From positions 9,542,303 through 9,606,302 of the forward strand of contig NC_092581.1 in the NCBI RefSeq assembly GCF_037975245.1: DNA of 64,000 bases, written 5' to 3'. The notes beneath the pieces were generated by a model. That model saw only the letters and a list, made by a program, of their open reading frames with translations, was not told the origin of the DNA and did not search any database. Positions 1 to 11,284 of this stretch are shown piece by piece; position 1 is the first letter of the stretch, and every line of letters starts with the position of its first letter. Source of the DNA: Apostichopus japonicus. Its lineage: Eukaryota; Echinodermata; Holothuroidea; Aspidochirotida; Stichopodidae. Made by a program: the position numbers and the translations under genes.

Positions 1-48
1 AAGGGCATAGATAATTATAATGCCGATGCTTTGTCCAGGATGTTTTAA
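1..48 (+). pseudogene. C-terminal end of a retrotransposon RNase H domain (pol, truncated by the window edge)
   Basis: The first 48 bases read, in frame 1 and up to a TAA stop, as K-G-I-D-N-Y-N-A-D-A-L-S-R-M-F. The G-x-x-N-x-x-A-D-x-L-S-R pattern is the classic end of the RNase H domain of Ty3/gypsy pol polyproteins. The same ending (ADALSR) occurs in the decayed Gmr1-like element at 23837-24100. Reverse transcriptase and the rest of RNase H would lie left of the window. No matching LTR or clear polypurine tract is visible downstream, so this is a 3' pol fragment, probably sitting in the next intron of MS4A-like gene 0. Confidence 0.72.
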
Positions 49-843
49 AGTGAATTTTCATGTTATGTTACCGTAGTAATCAGTAGTCATAAACACAAGA
101 AGTATAGACTCAGTTAAAGTCGTTTTTATCATTGTTAATGGGTAACTGCCAGGGTGTCCAGTATGGTGTGTAGTACATTTTTGATGATTATCGTTTCTGC
201 ATTGTTTTGCTTACACCTGTCTGTCTGCCTCTTAGGCCTAGTTTATGGGAAGGATATCTCATGTATTTTATACATTAATTGAACAAGAACTCTTTTAATT
301 AAAAAATATGTTGTTATTTGTTTGAGGGATATTTCTTTGATTTTACTGGAAAATATCCTAACTTTTGTATTGTTTTTTCTTGAAGTATAGGGGTGTAAAG
401 ATGCATCACTTAAAGGCATCCGTAGTTTTCTCCTTGGTGGGCTGAGGATGAACAACTGTCCATAGTAGCAATCCAGTGACCTTTGGCCTGTGTCTATTAC
501 TCACCCCTGTTTAGATGCATGTTGCATCACATGGTCAAAAAAGACACTATTGTTCTAATTTGGTTTATTTGGGGAAGAACAAGTCAAGACCTGTTGTGGA
601 GGAGAGGTTGGAAAGGCGAAAGAAGGAGAGGATTAGTTAGTGAATTACTCTGGTAGAAGGTGGACTACAGCTAATGATACAGAGATGTAGTCTTTTCTTA
701 TACTCTTGTCCGATTATTTTTAATACCTTTGAAGTAGAGACTTATAATACATTTGAGATGCAGCTTTTCGCTATAATTGATGTCTATCTCCATTTTTGTG
801 TGTGAATCGTACATATTCAACCCAATGTTCCAGGTTGGAACAT
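49..843. other. Non-coding stretch, probably retrotransposon 3' region plus intron
   Basis: No convincing coding frame. It holds AT-rich sequence and a purine-rich patch around 599-641 that could be an old polypurine tract but is not followed by a recognisable LTR. It ends in a (TA)n tract at 848-882. Confidence 0.4.
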
Positions 844-847
844 TATG

Positions 848-878
<31 letters not shown>

Positions 879-882
879 CATT
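848..882. repeat. (TA)n microsatellite, intron 1 of MS4A-like gene 0
   Basis: A dinucleotide TA tract about 40 bases downstream (on the minus strand) of the splice donor of gene 0 exon 1. Equivalent tracts sit at the same place in genes 1, 2 and 3. Confidence 0.9.
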
Positions 883-923
883 TTTCAATTAACATGTATC
901 ATACTGCTATGAACAATACTTAC

Positions 924-1151
924 TTCAGCATTTCCGATCCCCCAACATTCAAGGTTGTAAATGTGACAATGGTCTGGTGTAGTCAGCGGATAGACTATTA
1001 GAATGATGCCACATAAAAATATGACAATGCCCATGGCTGCCCGAGACAATTGTATGCAATTGGTATCTTCATTTTGGAGGATTTGCTGTTGTACATTGAT
1101 TATAGGTTGCTGATTCCCATGCACAATTTGTTGATTTACTGCTTGGGCCAT
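924..1151 (-). CDS. MS4A/CD20-like four-transmembrane protein, gene 0, first coding exon (partial gene)
   Basis: 76 codons from ATG at 1151 to a GTAAGT splice donor (minus strand, plus positions 918-923), phase 0. The product starts MAQAVNQQIV, has a Gln-rich cytoplasmic N-terminus, then a first membrane segment at about residues 38-55 (AAMGIVIFLCGIILIVY) and the start of the first loop, ending GIGNAE. It is close to the first exons of genes 1 (10254-10475) and 2 (34370-34570) and clearly related to gene 3 (47281-47523). The exons for membrane segments 2-4 would lie at lower coordinates, outside the window. MS4A family proteins are four-pass membrane proteins with roles in channels and receptor complexes. 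The exact role here cannot be read from sequence. Confidence 0.7.
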
Positions 1152-1320
1152 GTCCCCTTAACAGTGAAAAAATGGAACGGCCCAGGTGTCGAGTCTGTCG
1201 AAGATAGGTTCGATTCGTTCTTTACGAATAGAACAGTTACAAAAATAGAAAATAACTGTTTTAGAGCTAAACTCAACACTACCAAAGACTTGAAAGTTGC
1301 GTCTATCGTTTTCACGTTTG
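1152..1320 (-). other. Conserved 5' flank / intron upstream of exon 1 (gene 0)
   Basis: About 170 bases similar to the sequence upstream of exon 1 in gene 1 (10476-10620) and gene 2 (34571-34740), including a shared run around GTGTCGAGTCTGTC. The similarity stops at the following (TA)n tract. A splice acceptor just before the ATG is likely, so the true 5' end would be a distant non-coding exon. Confidence 0.5.
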
Positions 1321-1335
1321 TCTATCTAATTATCT

Positions 1336-1417
1336 ATATCTATATATATATATATGTCTATTTATATATATATATGTCTATATATATGTCTATATATATG
1401 TCTATATATATATATAA

Positions 1418-1448
<31 letters not shown>

Positions 1449-1451
1449 TAT
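1336..1451. repeat. (TA)n microsatellite with TATGTC interruptions
   Basis: A TA-rich tract interrupted by several tatgtctatata units. It forms the edge of the homology between gene 0 and the other paralogs. The translated frames across it are low-complexity I/Y repeats and not genes. Confidence 0.9.
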
Positions 1452-2002
1452 TAACTGAAGATATGCAATATTCTAGTCATACAAAGGTCTTGGCATTCAA
1501 AATAAGGTACAACAACTAAACCAAATCCATTAGAAACAAGAAATATGAGAAATAAACCGCATTATCCAACAAATATAGGGATTATAGAGAAAGCAGAACA
1601 ACTACACTGTAAGCTCGGAAATCAAAAAGCCGGAAACAGGGAAGCACGTATCAGGTCTGTGTAAGCTATGCCTGGAAAAAGGCTGACACTCCTCCTCTTA
1701 AATGGTGAAACAATTAATAATAAAACGTAGAGAATATAAGGAATTGCTTTGATTTGATTGGGACGGCAAGTCGTTTCCGAATGGTGCCGTAGTTTTAAGA
1801 TATTGTTCCCAGAAAGTTTCTTTTAATTTTCTAGATTTATCTGTCCAAGAATGGTTTGGCCTATGGCAACAATATCTCAATCAATCAAATGAGTTTGGAG
1901 ATAGAGGTGAATTGCAACAGGTTGGTTGATATTGTTTGTTTTGATCGCCGATCTATGTTGAGTCATTCTCTTTCTTATTTATTTTCAATTTTTTATTCCC
2001 CA
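1452..2002. other. Intergenic, paralogous to the gene 1 upstream region
   Basis: No gene seen. Positions 1858-1980 match 14350-14460. The junction TTGG-CCTATGGC-AACA at about 1853-1867 is the empty counterpart of the hAT insertion site at 10698/14350. Confidence 0.6.
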
Positions 2003-2175
2003 ATATTGGTTAAAGATCAACACACCAGAAAAAAAATCCACTTCACGGCCGGTTTCGTTCTTTTGGGGCTTATCAGGCGGCGAAGAAAGGACTCGGAACC
2101 GGACCTTTCGAGTCACAGAACTAAGTCCGTTACACTAAGCCACAGTGATTTTACTAGTGAGAATGTGTTTTTAGG
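2003..2175 (-). mobile_element. tRNA-derived SINE-like copy (a)
   Basis: Read on the minus strand, the sequence has a tRNA-like head with an A-box-like TGGCTTAGTG and a B-box-like GGTTCCGAGTCC. A core related to GCCTGATGAGGCCC...CGAAACNGG follows. Similar copies lie at 14485-14650, 15900-16055, 34045-34135 and 34885-35045. The copies diverge, and no autonomous partner is visible. Confidence 0.5.
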
Positions 2176-3465
2176 TTTCTATAACGGTCAATGAGAGCTC
2201 TCTCATAGGTCGATGTAGGAATGCGTGTGTTATGACTTTTGGACTAATTCAAGTCTTCGCAGTTCAATTTGTCGGCAAAACGACGTTCAAGAATTGTCCA
2301 TTTAACAAAGATACATTATGTTCATAATGACGTGGGTTGGTGCAAATCCGCTTCAGTCTAAGGCATTGCCTGTAAACAAAGAATGCTTGAAGGAGAAATA
2401 TACCCTGTGGATTTGAAGGGACATCATAGTTGAGGCTAATATTCCCTCACCCTCTGTGATATAACTAGTCAAAACTACTTTTCCCCGAATTTCCAGGAAT
2501 TCTCTAGACGGCTTTAAATCATCCCAAGGCCTTCGTTTCTTACATAATTTACAGTATCAATAGTGATTATATCTATCATACCTTAAGATCGATATTCAAT
2601 GGTTAAAAATAATGATGATTTCTTTCCATTTCCATTTCCATTATCCATTTATATTTGTTTCGATGTACATTGCTGAACAGGAGTTTCATTGTAACGGCGG
2701 AACACCAGTGTAGTGAACCGCTGGCCTATATGTGCGTTGTTTCGCATGCAACTATTATTGTAGAAGAGAACGAACGTGGGAATAAGTGGGAGAGGGGCGG
2801 GGTTAAGAATGGTTGGATTGTGGATGTTTTTTTTTTAAATATAGTTTGGAAAGTATGGCGCTCTATGCAACTGCGGTAGAAACAAAGAAGTTTGAATAAG
2901 GTGACGGCGTGTGATTGATGTTGTTCTGCTGCTAAGCAACATCAGCATTTTTGCAACATCTAAAAGCTGTTTCTCTTTCCAGTGACAATACTTCACCCAC
3001 TTATAGCTTATTTAAAGAGGCAGTTTTCTGGATAGTAGATTATGTGATGGACACTACAGAATTAAAGAAGAAACTTGCGTTAGTTATGTATTAATACACA
3101 CTGGCAGGTGAATTGGTCACGACAATGACGTCATATGTTTTATTTACTTTGGCCAACAAATGTTTAAGTTCCTATCCTCGGTGATATTTGGATTTTTAAA
3201 TTTGGCAAAGATTTCTCCCCAAATGATAAAGAATGTCTATCAATTAAATTGTCGAATTATCGTATTACGTGATTTTGCAAGACGTAAAAAAAAACTGTAG
3301 CTTATTGTAATTGAATATTTCGAATTATTAAATGTTTTATGTTTCATGAATTAGGTTACAGTCATGGTAGCACAAAAGGGAAAAGATAGTACAAGTAATC
3401 AACTGTTATGGCCAGTAGGGTATACCACTTGAGAGCTTCTATATAGGCTATATAGCTCCTTTGTA
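2176..3465. other. 5' region of gene 0, shared with duplicons 1 and 2
   Basis: No coding gene recognised. Positions 2898-3465 match 17588-18150 and, in part, 37140-37300. They are therefore part of the segment duplicated together with each MS4A-like gene. Confidence 0.55.
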
Positions 3466-4258
3466 GTAGAATGTAAGTTTTAAAACAAATTATACTGAAT
3501 ATTTGTATTATTCCTTAATTTTTTTTGAATAGCTACAACTACTCTATTAATGTCAAGAAGCCAAGCGATTTCAAGTCAAGTCAAAAGTCATTTTATCTGC
3601 AAGTCAGAGTTCGTGTAAGTTCGTTCAAGTAATATATCATCAAGTCAAGTCACAGGTCATTTACCAAGTCGATTTCAAGTCATGAATTCGAGTCAACAAC
3701 GCGGCTAATCTCCATTTTAGTATATAAATATTTAATTATGCTATAAGTAGCGCACATACAATTAATATATACACCACTAATACGTTATATAATCATGAAA
3801 TATAAAGTCTCATTGTTAACTGAAAACAAGATTTTGACAATATTATTTCATTAGCGTCGATTTGAATGCAGCGGTTGTTATATCAAGCATAGTATTTACG
3901 GAAACTCTTAGTATATATAGATATCATGTAGAGTAAAAATATACTACATTATATTCTTACTCATGATACTTTTTTCTTTCGAATGAACGTATATTAAGTA
4001 ATGATAGTACAAGATATTACGATGTTTTTGTAATGAATAATTAGCATTTACGGGCTCCATTTGCTAAGCTCGCAACAATAGGTAGATTCAAAATAAACTT
4101 TAAACAATATTAGTTTTCAATCTTCAATATCAAAACAAACAAAAAACAATGAAATGAAAGTAAATGAAGTAGCCCATAACATACTACTTTGTTCCATTTT
4201 GTGTACGTTTTTGATTAATGTTTGAGTATGAAACTTCTCGTTAGTTTCAACTAAATGG

Positions 4259-4408
4259 TTAAGCAGTGTAGAACATGTCAGGCAAAGTGATTGCTTTGGT
4301 AGGTGGTCGGTGCTTTGGTGCTTTGGTCGGTGCTTTGGTGGCCGGTTGGTTGGCAGGATTTACCACCTCTTCATTTGCAGGTGGCACCACATCAGGTCGG
4401 TTTACATC
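4259..4408 (-). CDS. Gene 1 exon 5 (C-terminal tail and stop)
   Basis: 49 codons plus TAA, starting [10 protein letters not shown] and ending DMFYTA, after an acceptor ending ATAATTAG. It is Pro-, Lys- and Ala-rich with two K-A-P-T units. The paralogous tail at 20585-20734 has the same length and stop, which argues for selection on the frame. Confidence 0.72.
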   Translation of the reverse strand, partial: DVNRPDVVPPANEEVVNPANQPATKAPTKAPKHRPPTKAITLPDMFYTA

Positions 4409-7400
4409 CTAATTATCAATAAAAATGAGAAGAATATCGTTATGAAATGTTCATTTCGATCAAAACATGCTCAATGATATCTAAAAAAATATGTTCTTGT
4501 TCACTGGACTACACAAAGAGTAGGGCAGGAATTGTTTCTTGTATCTTTTCATTTATTATCTGACCATGAGAATGAATATATAATGCAGTTCTTAAACCAA
4601 GTCACTGTATGTCTTGTCACAAGTCATCTTTTCATTCTATCAAGTGACAAGTCGTTTGATTTTCTCGCAAGTTAAGTCACGTATCAAAAATCAATGTTTC
4701 TCCAGTCATGTCAACTCATAAGTATGTTTGTGTTAAAGTAAAGTTACAAGTCGAATATAAAGCAGCTTAGTTCAAACATCATATGGTAAAGGTTCAACAA
4801 GGTGAAGCGATGCCGCGATGATTTAAATATGAACATGAACCAGAATAGAAGAACCAGAATAGATTCAATTGTTTTTTGTAAGAAGGGGTGCTGTCTTGGG
4901 GTTATTGTAGCTGACTCACATGTAGAGGGGCGGGGGCAAGTGGTCTTTCCCAGAAATAAAAATGTAAACATTAGACCAATGGTCCGTGCATATAAAAGAA
5001 GCTCTAAATGCAAGATTGTGATAATAAATCATGATAAATACAAATTTTCATAGACTAATTTAGTTGGGATCTTTTTCTTCACAGAGGGAGTACCACCATT
5101 GGGTCATTTAAGCCAGCTCCCGTGTAGGTGATCTGACAGTTCTTCCCCGGAAACACAAACCCACACAGAATTTAAATGTAAACGTCAAATGCCTCACTCT
5201 CAGAGATATTTACACTATAAATAAGGTCCTGTATAAGTAGCTCTAAACACGAGGTGCTTTTAACTACTGTGTGTGAGGTTGAAAAGTATTAGTGGTCTAC
5301 AATTTCCCATCTGAATGCAAAAATATTCCCGCATGACGATCAGAGGTGAAGATGAAAATATGTGAAGCATTGAAATCACGATGCAATATTCAAAACCCCT
5401 TAAATGATTACAACTACTAATAGTATGCAACCTGTGTACACCTAACGGAAATTGACACTACCATTTATATATAAATAAGCAACCTATTCCTTACAACGCA
5501 TTTCAGGGTTAAGCTTTAACGGGCTGTATAATTCATATCCCAAAGTTGAAGGCATGATAACATTTTCATTGAAAAGTAATGGTGCAGTATCGTCGGTTGA
5601 ACAGTTCTGTTTTCTCGTCATTACTTGGTGCAGAAAGGGTTGCTAGATGATATGCTGGTGTCAATGTCAACTCATCTGATCATTAGTACTAAATTTGCAC
5701 ATATCACCAGATTGAAATATCCTAAAATATACTGAGAATGCTCAACTTTTTCCTGAACCAATCGTACAATAAGCATGCGTCTTCCTTTTCAGGGGATCCA
5801 ATATAAGTGTCAGTGTCTGAGCCTGAGCCTGAAGGAGAGAGAGATTGAGTCGTTCACTTACCACTCGATCGGACTGCTTCACACAACATGAAGTCACATT
5901 TATGCACGTAAGACTTAACCCGATTATGCAGGCAATACATTCACACGCCAGTATTCCAACAAGTACGTATGAACTGGCATCTTGAACCTAAATCAGAAAC
6001 AAATGTAAAGATAGTGCGTTTATGTAGACAAGAATAATCAAGTTTGCAGTATGATTAGTTTATTTTAAAACCGAAAGAATCTATTGTTACGTTGGAAAAC
6101 GAGAGGTCTTGATAATTAATTTTAACGAGACACAAGCCTGGGTTCGTTCCCGTAAGGAACACAGACAAATTGACGAGTCTAGAGAATTTGAATGAGAACG
6201 AAAACTATATTGAACAATGGAGTCTGAACCAACAACAACAAATGGTAATTACAAATATATAGAAAGTTACTCACAAACTCACAAACAAGATAGGATACAC
6301 TTTAAAACACGCTGGTCTCTTCCAACGGCGATATCCCTCAGCGGCCACGACCTTGATGACGACGATTCTCGGTCCGTTGTACCGCGAAAGTCACTGGTCC
6401 TCGAAGAAGTTTCTCGCGATCCCAGAAACAGCAGTCACCTTCTGTCCGGCGATGCTCCAAAATAGAAGACGGACTTCCAGCCACAATCGAGTGAAGCACA
6501 AGTCGAACTTCTCGCCGACTAAATATTACCAGAGTCAGTCCAAAATCAGCTTTATAGCCACCAACTCCTGGCGTAACGATCTTCCTCAACGGAGACAGAA
6601 ATTCTTCACCTTCTCCGAAATAAAGACTGGAAAACTGTATTTTCACAGCAAAGTCCTCTTCAAACTTCTGAATGGAAGTGTAGAATCAATCTTGTTATCG
6701 ATATCTCAATCCCTCAGAAACTACTGGCAGTTGAGCACTGACGATATATAGTAGAATGGTATAATATGTGTCGTCGCTTGTATTCGTACAGAAACTGAGA
6801 AACTTTCCGATCTGGGCGGGTTTTTATACGATTCGCCATGTCAAGAATCATCCAGATCTTTCTCGATACACCTGAGAAACGATTCGACCCAGTTTCTTCC
6901 TTCCCGAAAGTCCTTTGCATATATCGCGAACATTCCAGAGAATCCACGAAGATGTGTGCACAGCTTACACGCGATTTCACGTAAACCGACGTTAACCCGA
7001 GACCAGCGCGTCATCATAAGGAGTATACCAGAACAATCGTGTATTATAACATTCTGACACGGTAACCCGACCTAATTTCTCAAATATTGATTTTACACTT
7101 AGGCAATTTCAAATACTTTCAACATTATAACATTAGGTTCCTCACTAGCAGTGACTAGCGTTAGGCTACAATGGGCCCTCGTAACACTATCATGCCATCA
7201 AAGAACATATGATTGTTGTAGTACCGTAAAAACAAATAATCATCACATAATGAGACCAATGTCGCAATTTTTATTAACAATTTTCATACTCTCTGACTTT
7301 TCTTACCACACTCATTGCAAATACCACTTGACGCATACAGGCAATCCCACTCATATGTAACGCAAACAAGGCAAGGATTCGGAAGCCTATGTTCTGTAAG

Positions 7401-9876
7401 AAAGAAATACTGATTTTCTCAAAACGTTGCAGTGCAAAGTTGACACAAAGAGTGCAATTAAAAGGGTAGATTAAGACGCAAAAATGATATGATATGTTTT
7501 AGGCGGTTACAAACTACCATGTACAATGCTGTCAGCCCGTGTTGTATATCTATGCAATGTTAACTTTTGAGAGTTGCCTCTATAAAAGAATGTTCCAGTG
7601 ATAAGCACTGTACCAATTTTGGTTGAAACTCCATCTCCGTCTTGTTCTGAACTCTTGATAAGTTTGCAGGAACTATAACTGTTTGATTGGCTAAATCACC
7701 ATATATACGAAGAATTGGATTAACAGTATTTTAACAGCAAATTATATTTGTATTTGTTTTTACATTGAACGGCATTAAAGTCAAAAGAGTCGTTGTCAGT
7801 GCGAAATGAGCCTACAAGTATATTGTTTGTACTCATCAATGGAGATCATCTTAAGAGGACGCTACTAGCCTGTTATATCCTCTTTTTGATTTACCTTTTA
7901 CATTCGATTTACCATTGCGCACATTCGATTGGTCGTTACCGCACATTCGAGTGATCGGTACCAATCATTCGATTGATCGGTACCGAACATTCGATTGATC
8001 GGTTCGGCCAGTGGCGTAGGAAGGTACTTTTGAGTGTATGGGGGCTGAAGGATGATAGCCAGCCTGGGGGAGGGGTCTAAGGGGAGGGTACCCCCTCCAT
8101 TTTGGATTTTTTTTTGCATTTCCAGGTGGCCTCAGGTGCAATTTGGTGCAATATTGCACACTTCAACACCCACTCCATTTTGTAAATAATTTTGCATTTT
8201 CACCTGGCCTTAGATGCAATTTGGTGCTCCAAATGAGATTTTTTTCTCATTTGGAAATGAAAAAGGGGTTTTCTGACTTGCGGAGCGGGGGGGGGGGCGG
8301 AATGATACTTCCGCCCTCATATTTTTCACTGGGGAGGGGGGATGGCGCCCCAGCACCCCCGGTTCCTACATCGTTGGGTTCGGCACATTCGATTAATTAG
8401 TACCGAAAATAATCTTCCCCTGTCGAGGATACCCATCCCTCAACAATACACACCCAAAATGATTTCAAAAGTGTGTGTATGTGAGAGGGTGAGACGGGTG
8501 TGAGACGGAGTGTAATCTCACTTCCTGATTTTATGTATAGGAAGCTGTCCTTATGTAGGAGCTTGAACTCTTTTGTAAGGGCCAGCTCCATAGTCAGAGT
8601 TTGCAGAGGCGGGGCACAAATGATGGCTGACTTCAGTCCTGGAGAGTGATTTAAAAAACCTGTGAGACATTTCTTTTGTGTATTTCAAGCTTTTAGGGTG
8701 CTTTTTAATGTAGAACATTTGAAATTTCCTTCTTTTTTTGGATGGGTGGGGAGGGGGCGAAGCTTCGTCACCCCCACACGTAGCTACAGCCTTGAGAGAG
8801 ACAAGCAAATCTTGTAAAGACGGGTGTGACCATAGGGTTGATAAAGCCGACTCCTGTGTAGGTGGTGTAGGAGACCTCCGCCAGAAGAAGAAATGAAAAC
8901 TTAAGACTCTAAAATGGCTCCACTATGAGGCATATTTGGACTAGCTCTAGAGACAAGGAACTACTATAGTACACATCAGGATGGGTGGTCTTATTCTTCC
9001 CGAATTAATGAAAAACTCCTCCCCCTCACAACTAAACCACTTTTCTCAACCAACCAATGGGCAGCCCTCACCCCTTTTCATACCCCACTGAAAATGGGTT
9101 GAAATCCATGATCAAGGTAATTTTCTACGTGAAAACCTTATCTTAAGTGGGTTTTTTTTTTGTGATTTCTGACCCTCTCTGTTTAAACACCAAACAAACA
9201 TTGATAGCAGGAGACCATATAAGCTTACTGTGAACATGAAATGTGTGATTCTCATATGAACTCATATTCAAACATATGATCTATATATATATATCCTCTT
9301 CAAAGAGATCTTTCTTACCACATATTTGTTATTTTTCATGCCGCTAAAAACGCCGACACATCCAGTTATAACGGCAATCTATATATATGGTAGAGAAAAA
9401 GTATATATATTGTTTCTTGCATTTGTAACCCTGCTTGATAGTCAAACAGTGCTCTGTTAATGACAGTTTTTACAACCAATATCAACTTAACTCACCTACA
9501 TGAGTTGCTTAATGGGTATGAGCGATCAAATTGAGGACGATTTGACAAATTTCCTTGACAATTTTATAGGCTGTTTAACTTCAATTCTATAGAAAAATAC
9601 TGTCAACAGAACGTATGAATGATTTCGAGTTGGAAAGCATCATGACTGATTTCTGGGTTAAGGCATACATATCACCAAAGAAGACTTAACCGACTATTGT
9701 TCGTTGCAGATGTCGAGGCATGCAAGTGTAGTATGATGTCCGATATCACACACACACACACACAGACACATGTATTATTCTGGTATTATGCAGACACCCT
9801 AACCACTAGGCTGTGGACGCTGATTGCATGTCCATGGTTCGAAACCGGTAATGAGGGTCGTAATTTCAATTTTCAA

Positions 9877-9911
<35 letters not shown>

Positions 9912-10123
9912 ATGTACACTCGTACAAAGTTTGCGCTATTACTCGAGTTTCATGCTTCTTCGCAATCGAATCAGATAGCTAATGATAATTAGCTATCTGA
10001 CGATTGCGAAGAAGCATGAAACTCGAGTAATGGCGCAAACTATGTACGAGTGTACATTATTTATATCTATCCAGCTCTATACCCAGATATATTGAGCACT
10101 CTTCATCTGGAATTAATGTCATT

Positions 10124-10218
<95 letters not shown>

Positions 10219-10475
10219 TTTACATGTATCATACTGCTATTAACCATACTTACTGCAGCATTTATGATCCCCCAACATCCAATGTAGTAAATTTGACAAT
10301 GGTCTGGTGTAGTAAGCGGATGGACTAACAGAAGAACTCCACACAATATGATGACAATGCCCATGGCTGCCCGAGGCAATTGTATGCAATCTTCATTTTG
10401 GAGGATTTGCTGTTGTGCATTGATTATAGGCTGCTGATTCCCAGGCGCAATATGTTGATTAACTGCTTGAGCCAT
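4259..10475 (-). CDS. MS4A/CD20-like four-transmembrane protein, gene 1 (complete, five exons)
   Basis: Five exons join in frame, all at phase-0 GT-AG junctions: 10475-10254, 9378-9319, 7393-7307, 5981-5862 and 4408-4259, giving 212 codons plus TAA. Domain order: Gln-rich N-terminus with membrane segment 1; segment 2 in the short exon ([13 protein letters not shown]); segment 3 ([16 protein letters not shown]); segment 4 ([17 protein letters not shown]); and a Pro/Lys-rich cytoplasmic tail with repeated K-A-P-T units. Four segments, a short loop and cytoplasmic ends fit the MS4A (CD20-like) family, whose members work at the plasma membrane in signalling complexes or channels. Intron 3 carries a solo LTR; removing it and its target duplication leaves about 219 bases, against 222 in gene 2. 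Intron 2 carries a hAT MITE. No frameshift or stop is seen. The splice model is by eye. Confidence 0.7.
5862..5981 (-). CDS. Gene 1 exon 4 (TM4)
   Basis: 40 codons starting [18 protein letters not shown] and ending at the donor GTAAGT. Exactly the same length as gene 3 exon 4 (59603-59722), which supports the exon call. Confidence 0.72.
6085..7186 (-). mobile_element. Solo LTR of a Gmr1-like Ty3/gypsy retrotransposon
   Basis: Read on the minus strand it begins TGTTACGAGGGCCC and ends CCAACGTAACA, with the matching TGTTACG/CGTAACA ends of the LTRs at 20968-22034 and 30175-31101. It is flanked by the 4-bp direct repeat CTAT (6081-6084 and 7187-7190), as expected for gypsy integrase. A TATA box (CGTATAAAAACC, minus strand, about 6825-6836) marks the promoter. 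It sits in intron 3 of gene 1, and the paralogous intron of gene 2 lacks it, so it inserted after the gene duplication or was never in the other copy. Confidence 0.85.
7307..7393 (-). CDS. Gene 1 exon 3 (TM3)
   Basis: 29 codons starting [19 protein letters not shown]. The acceptor is TTTCTTTCTTACAG and the donor GTAAGA. Paralogous to 32065-32142 in gene 2 and 59111-59233 in gene 3. Confidence 0.7.
7898..8008. repeat. 22-bp minisatellite, left part (split by a MITE)
   Basis: About five imperfect units of the pattern ACATTCGATTGATCGGTACC. The array resumes at 8377-8408 after the hAT MITE. Confidence 0.75.
8009..8376. mobile_element. hAT-type MITE, copy A (368 bp)
   Basis: It starts CAGTGGCGTAGGAAG and ends TTCCTACATCGTTG, and is flanked by a perfect 8-bp direct repeat GGTTCGGC (8001-8008 and 8377-8384). 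It is nearly the same length as, and highly similar to, the element at 40496-40862. The 8-bp duplication and CAG-start termini are hallmarks of hAT transposition. No transposase is encoded. It sits in gene 1 intron 2 and split an existing minisatellite. Confidence 0.88.
9319..9378 (-). CDS. Gene 1 exon 2 (TM2)
   Basis: 20 codons encoding [20 protein letters not shown], bounded by an acceptor ending ATATATAG and the donor GTAAGA. The counterpart in gene 2 is 33469-33528, with the same length and phase. The functional equivalent in gene 3 is 56586-56639. Confidence 0.7.
9790..9880 (+). mobile_element. tRNA-like SINE fragment
   Basis: Contains CTAACCACTAGGCTGTGGAC and a B-box-like GGTTCGAAACCGGT. 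A similar copy lies at 41616-41700. Both are next to (TA)n tracts. Not a functional tRNA: no acceptor stem closes around it. Confidence 0.45.
9909..10060. repeat. Near-perfect ~150-bp foldback palindrome (MITE-like)
   Basis: The two arms (9909-9984 and 9988-10060) are reverse complements over roughly 73 bases with only a few differences, and only a few bases lie between them. It is flanked by TA-rich sequence. The folded structure and TA flanks suit a foldback MITE of the Tc1/mariner type, though no family could be named. It lies in intron 1 of gene 1 and has no equivalent in the gene 2 intron. Confidence 0.8.
10130..10215. repeat. (TA)n microsatellite, intron 1 of gene 1
   Basis: A pure TA tract about 40 bases downstream of the exon 1 donor, matching the position of the tracts in genes 0, 2 and 3. 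Confidence 0.95.
10254..10475 (-). CDS. Gene 1 exon 1 (N-terminus and TM1)
   Basis: 74 codons from ATG at 10475 to the donor GTAAGT (plus 10248-10253). The product starts [10 protein letters not shown]. An upstream acceptor CTTTCTATAG would start the exon at 10504, leaving a 29-base 5' UTR with one out-of-frame upstream ATG. Confidence 0.7.
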
Positions 10476-11029
10476 TTCCCCTGATTCGTTGCAACCGCAT
10501 TTTCCTATAGAAAGTTTAATAGTGTAAAAGTTAAACGACTCAGGTGTCGAGTCTGTCGAAGATAGCTTCGATTCGTGCTTAACGAATTACGCAACACTAC
10601 CAAAGGATTCAAAGTTGTGGCTTTTGTGATTATCTGCAAAAACCAAACATTGGCTGTTTTACTTCTAATCACTTACCTAATTTAATTATTGTATTGGCCT
10701 ATGGCCATGGGCGTCAATCCAGGGGGGACGGGGGGACACGTCCCCCCCCACATTTCGATGGATGGTTGAAACAATATCAAATGTCCCCCCCACACATTTG
10801 GAAAAAGAGTAGTGTCGTGGCTCTATTTGGTTACGGCTTACACATCTTAGGATTCATATCCTCGAATATCACTCAATGTTGCTGAATGGAGAATTCCACC
10901 CAGATCTCGTGAGTTGGTACCCTGAGCTCTCCAACAATCTTAAGCTCAGTCTGCCTTTATTTCGAGGCCAGTTAAATTCGTCGTCGGTTGAAGGGTATAG
11001 ACAAATATTCAAGTTGATGAATCCAGTGC

Positions 11030-11215
11030 ATGGTACGGGCTATGTTTGGTGAAGTCGAAGCTCTCTTGCGGTTGCTCCTCGTCTCCTCCGCCAGTTCGAC
11101 GGAAGCCGAGAGATCTTTTAGTGCTTTGAGGCGTTTGAAGACAAGGCTACGGAGCACCATGACTCAACAGAGGCTGAACCATGTGATCGTGTTCCATATT
11201 CACCGCGCAGGGACG
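11030..11215 (+). pseudogene. hAT transposase C-terminal dimerisation domain (relic)
   Basis: The frame from 11030 encodes a segment with the motif STEAERSFSALRRLKTRLRS followed by TMTQQRLNHVIVFHIHR. This is the conserved A/T-x-x-x-E-R-x-F-S...L-K-x-x-x-R-x-x-M core of the hAT dimerisation region at the C-terminus of hAT transposases. The N-terminal BED finger and the catalytic part are absent, and upstream sequence (about 10860-11029) is broken by stops. It is therefore a non-functional relic. In a complete element this domain lies near the 3' end, so the 3 kb to its right is mostly later nested DNA. Confidence 0.75.
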
Positions 11216-11284
11216 TCGTTAGAGGGGGTGTGGGTGTGTCTCACCCCCAAGCCATGGTAAAACTGACGCTAGTTGGAAAATTGG

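Noticed and set aside
6217-6980. Open frames in 6217-6980, 21140-21847 and 30444-30839
   Set aside because: They lie inside LTR copies of the Gmr1-like element, occur on both strands and have no conserved domain. LTRs are non-coding.
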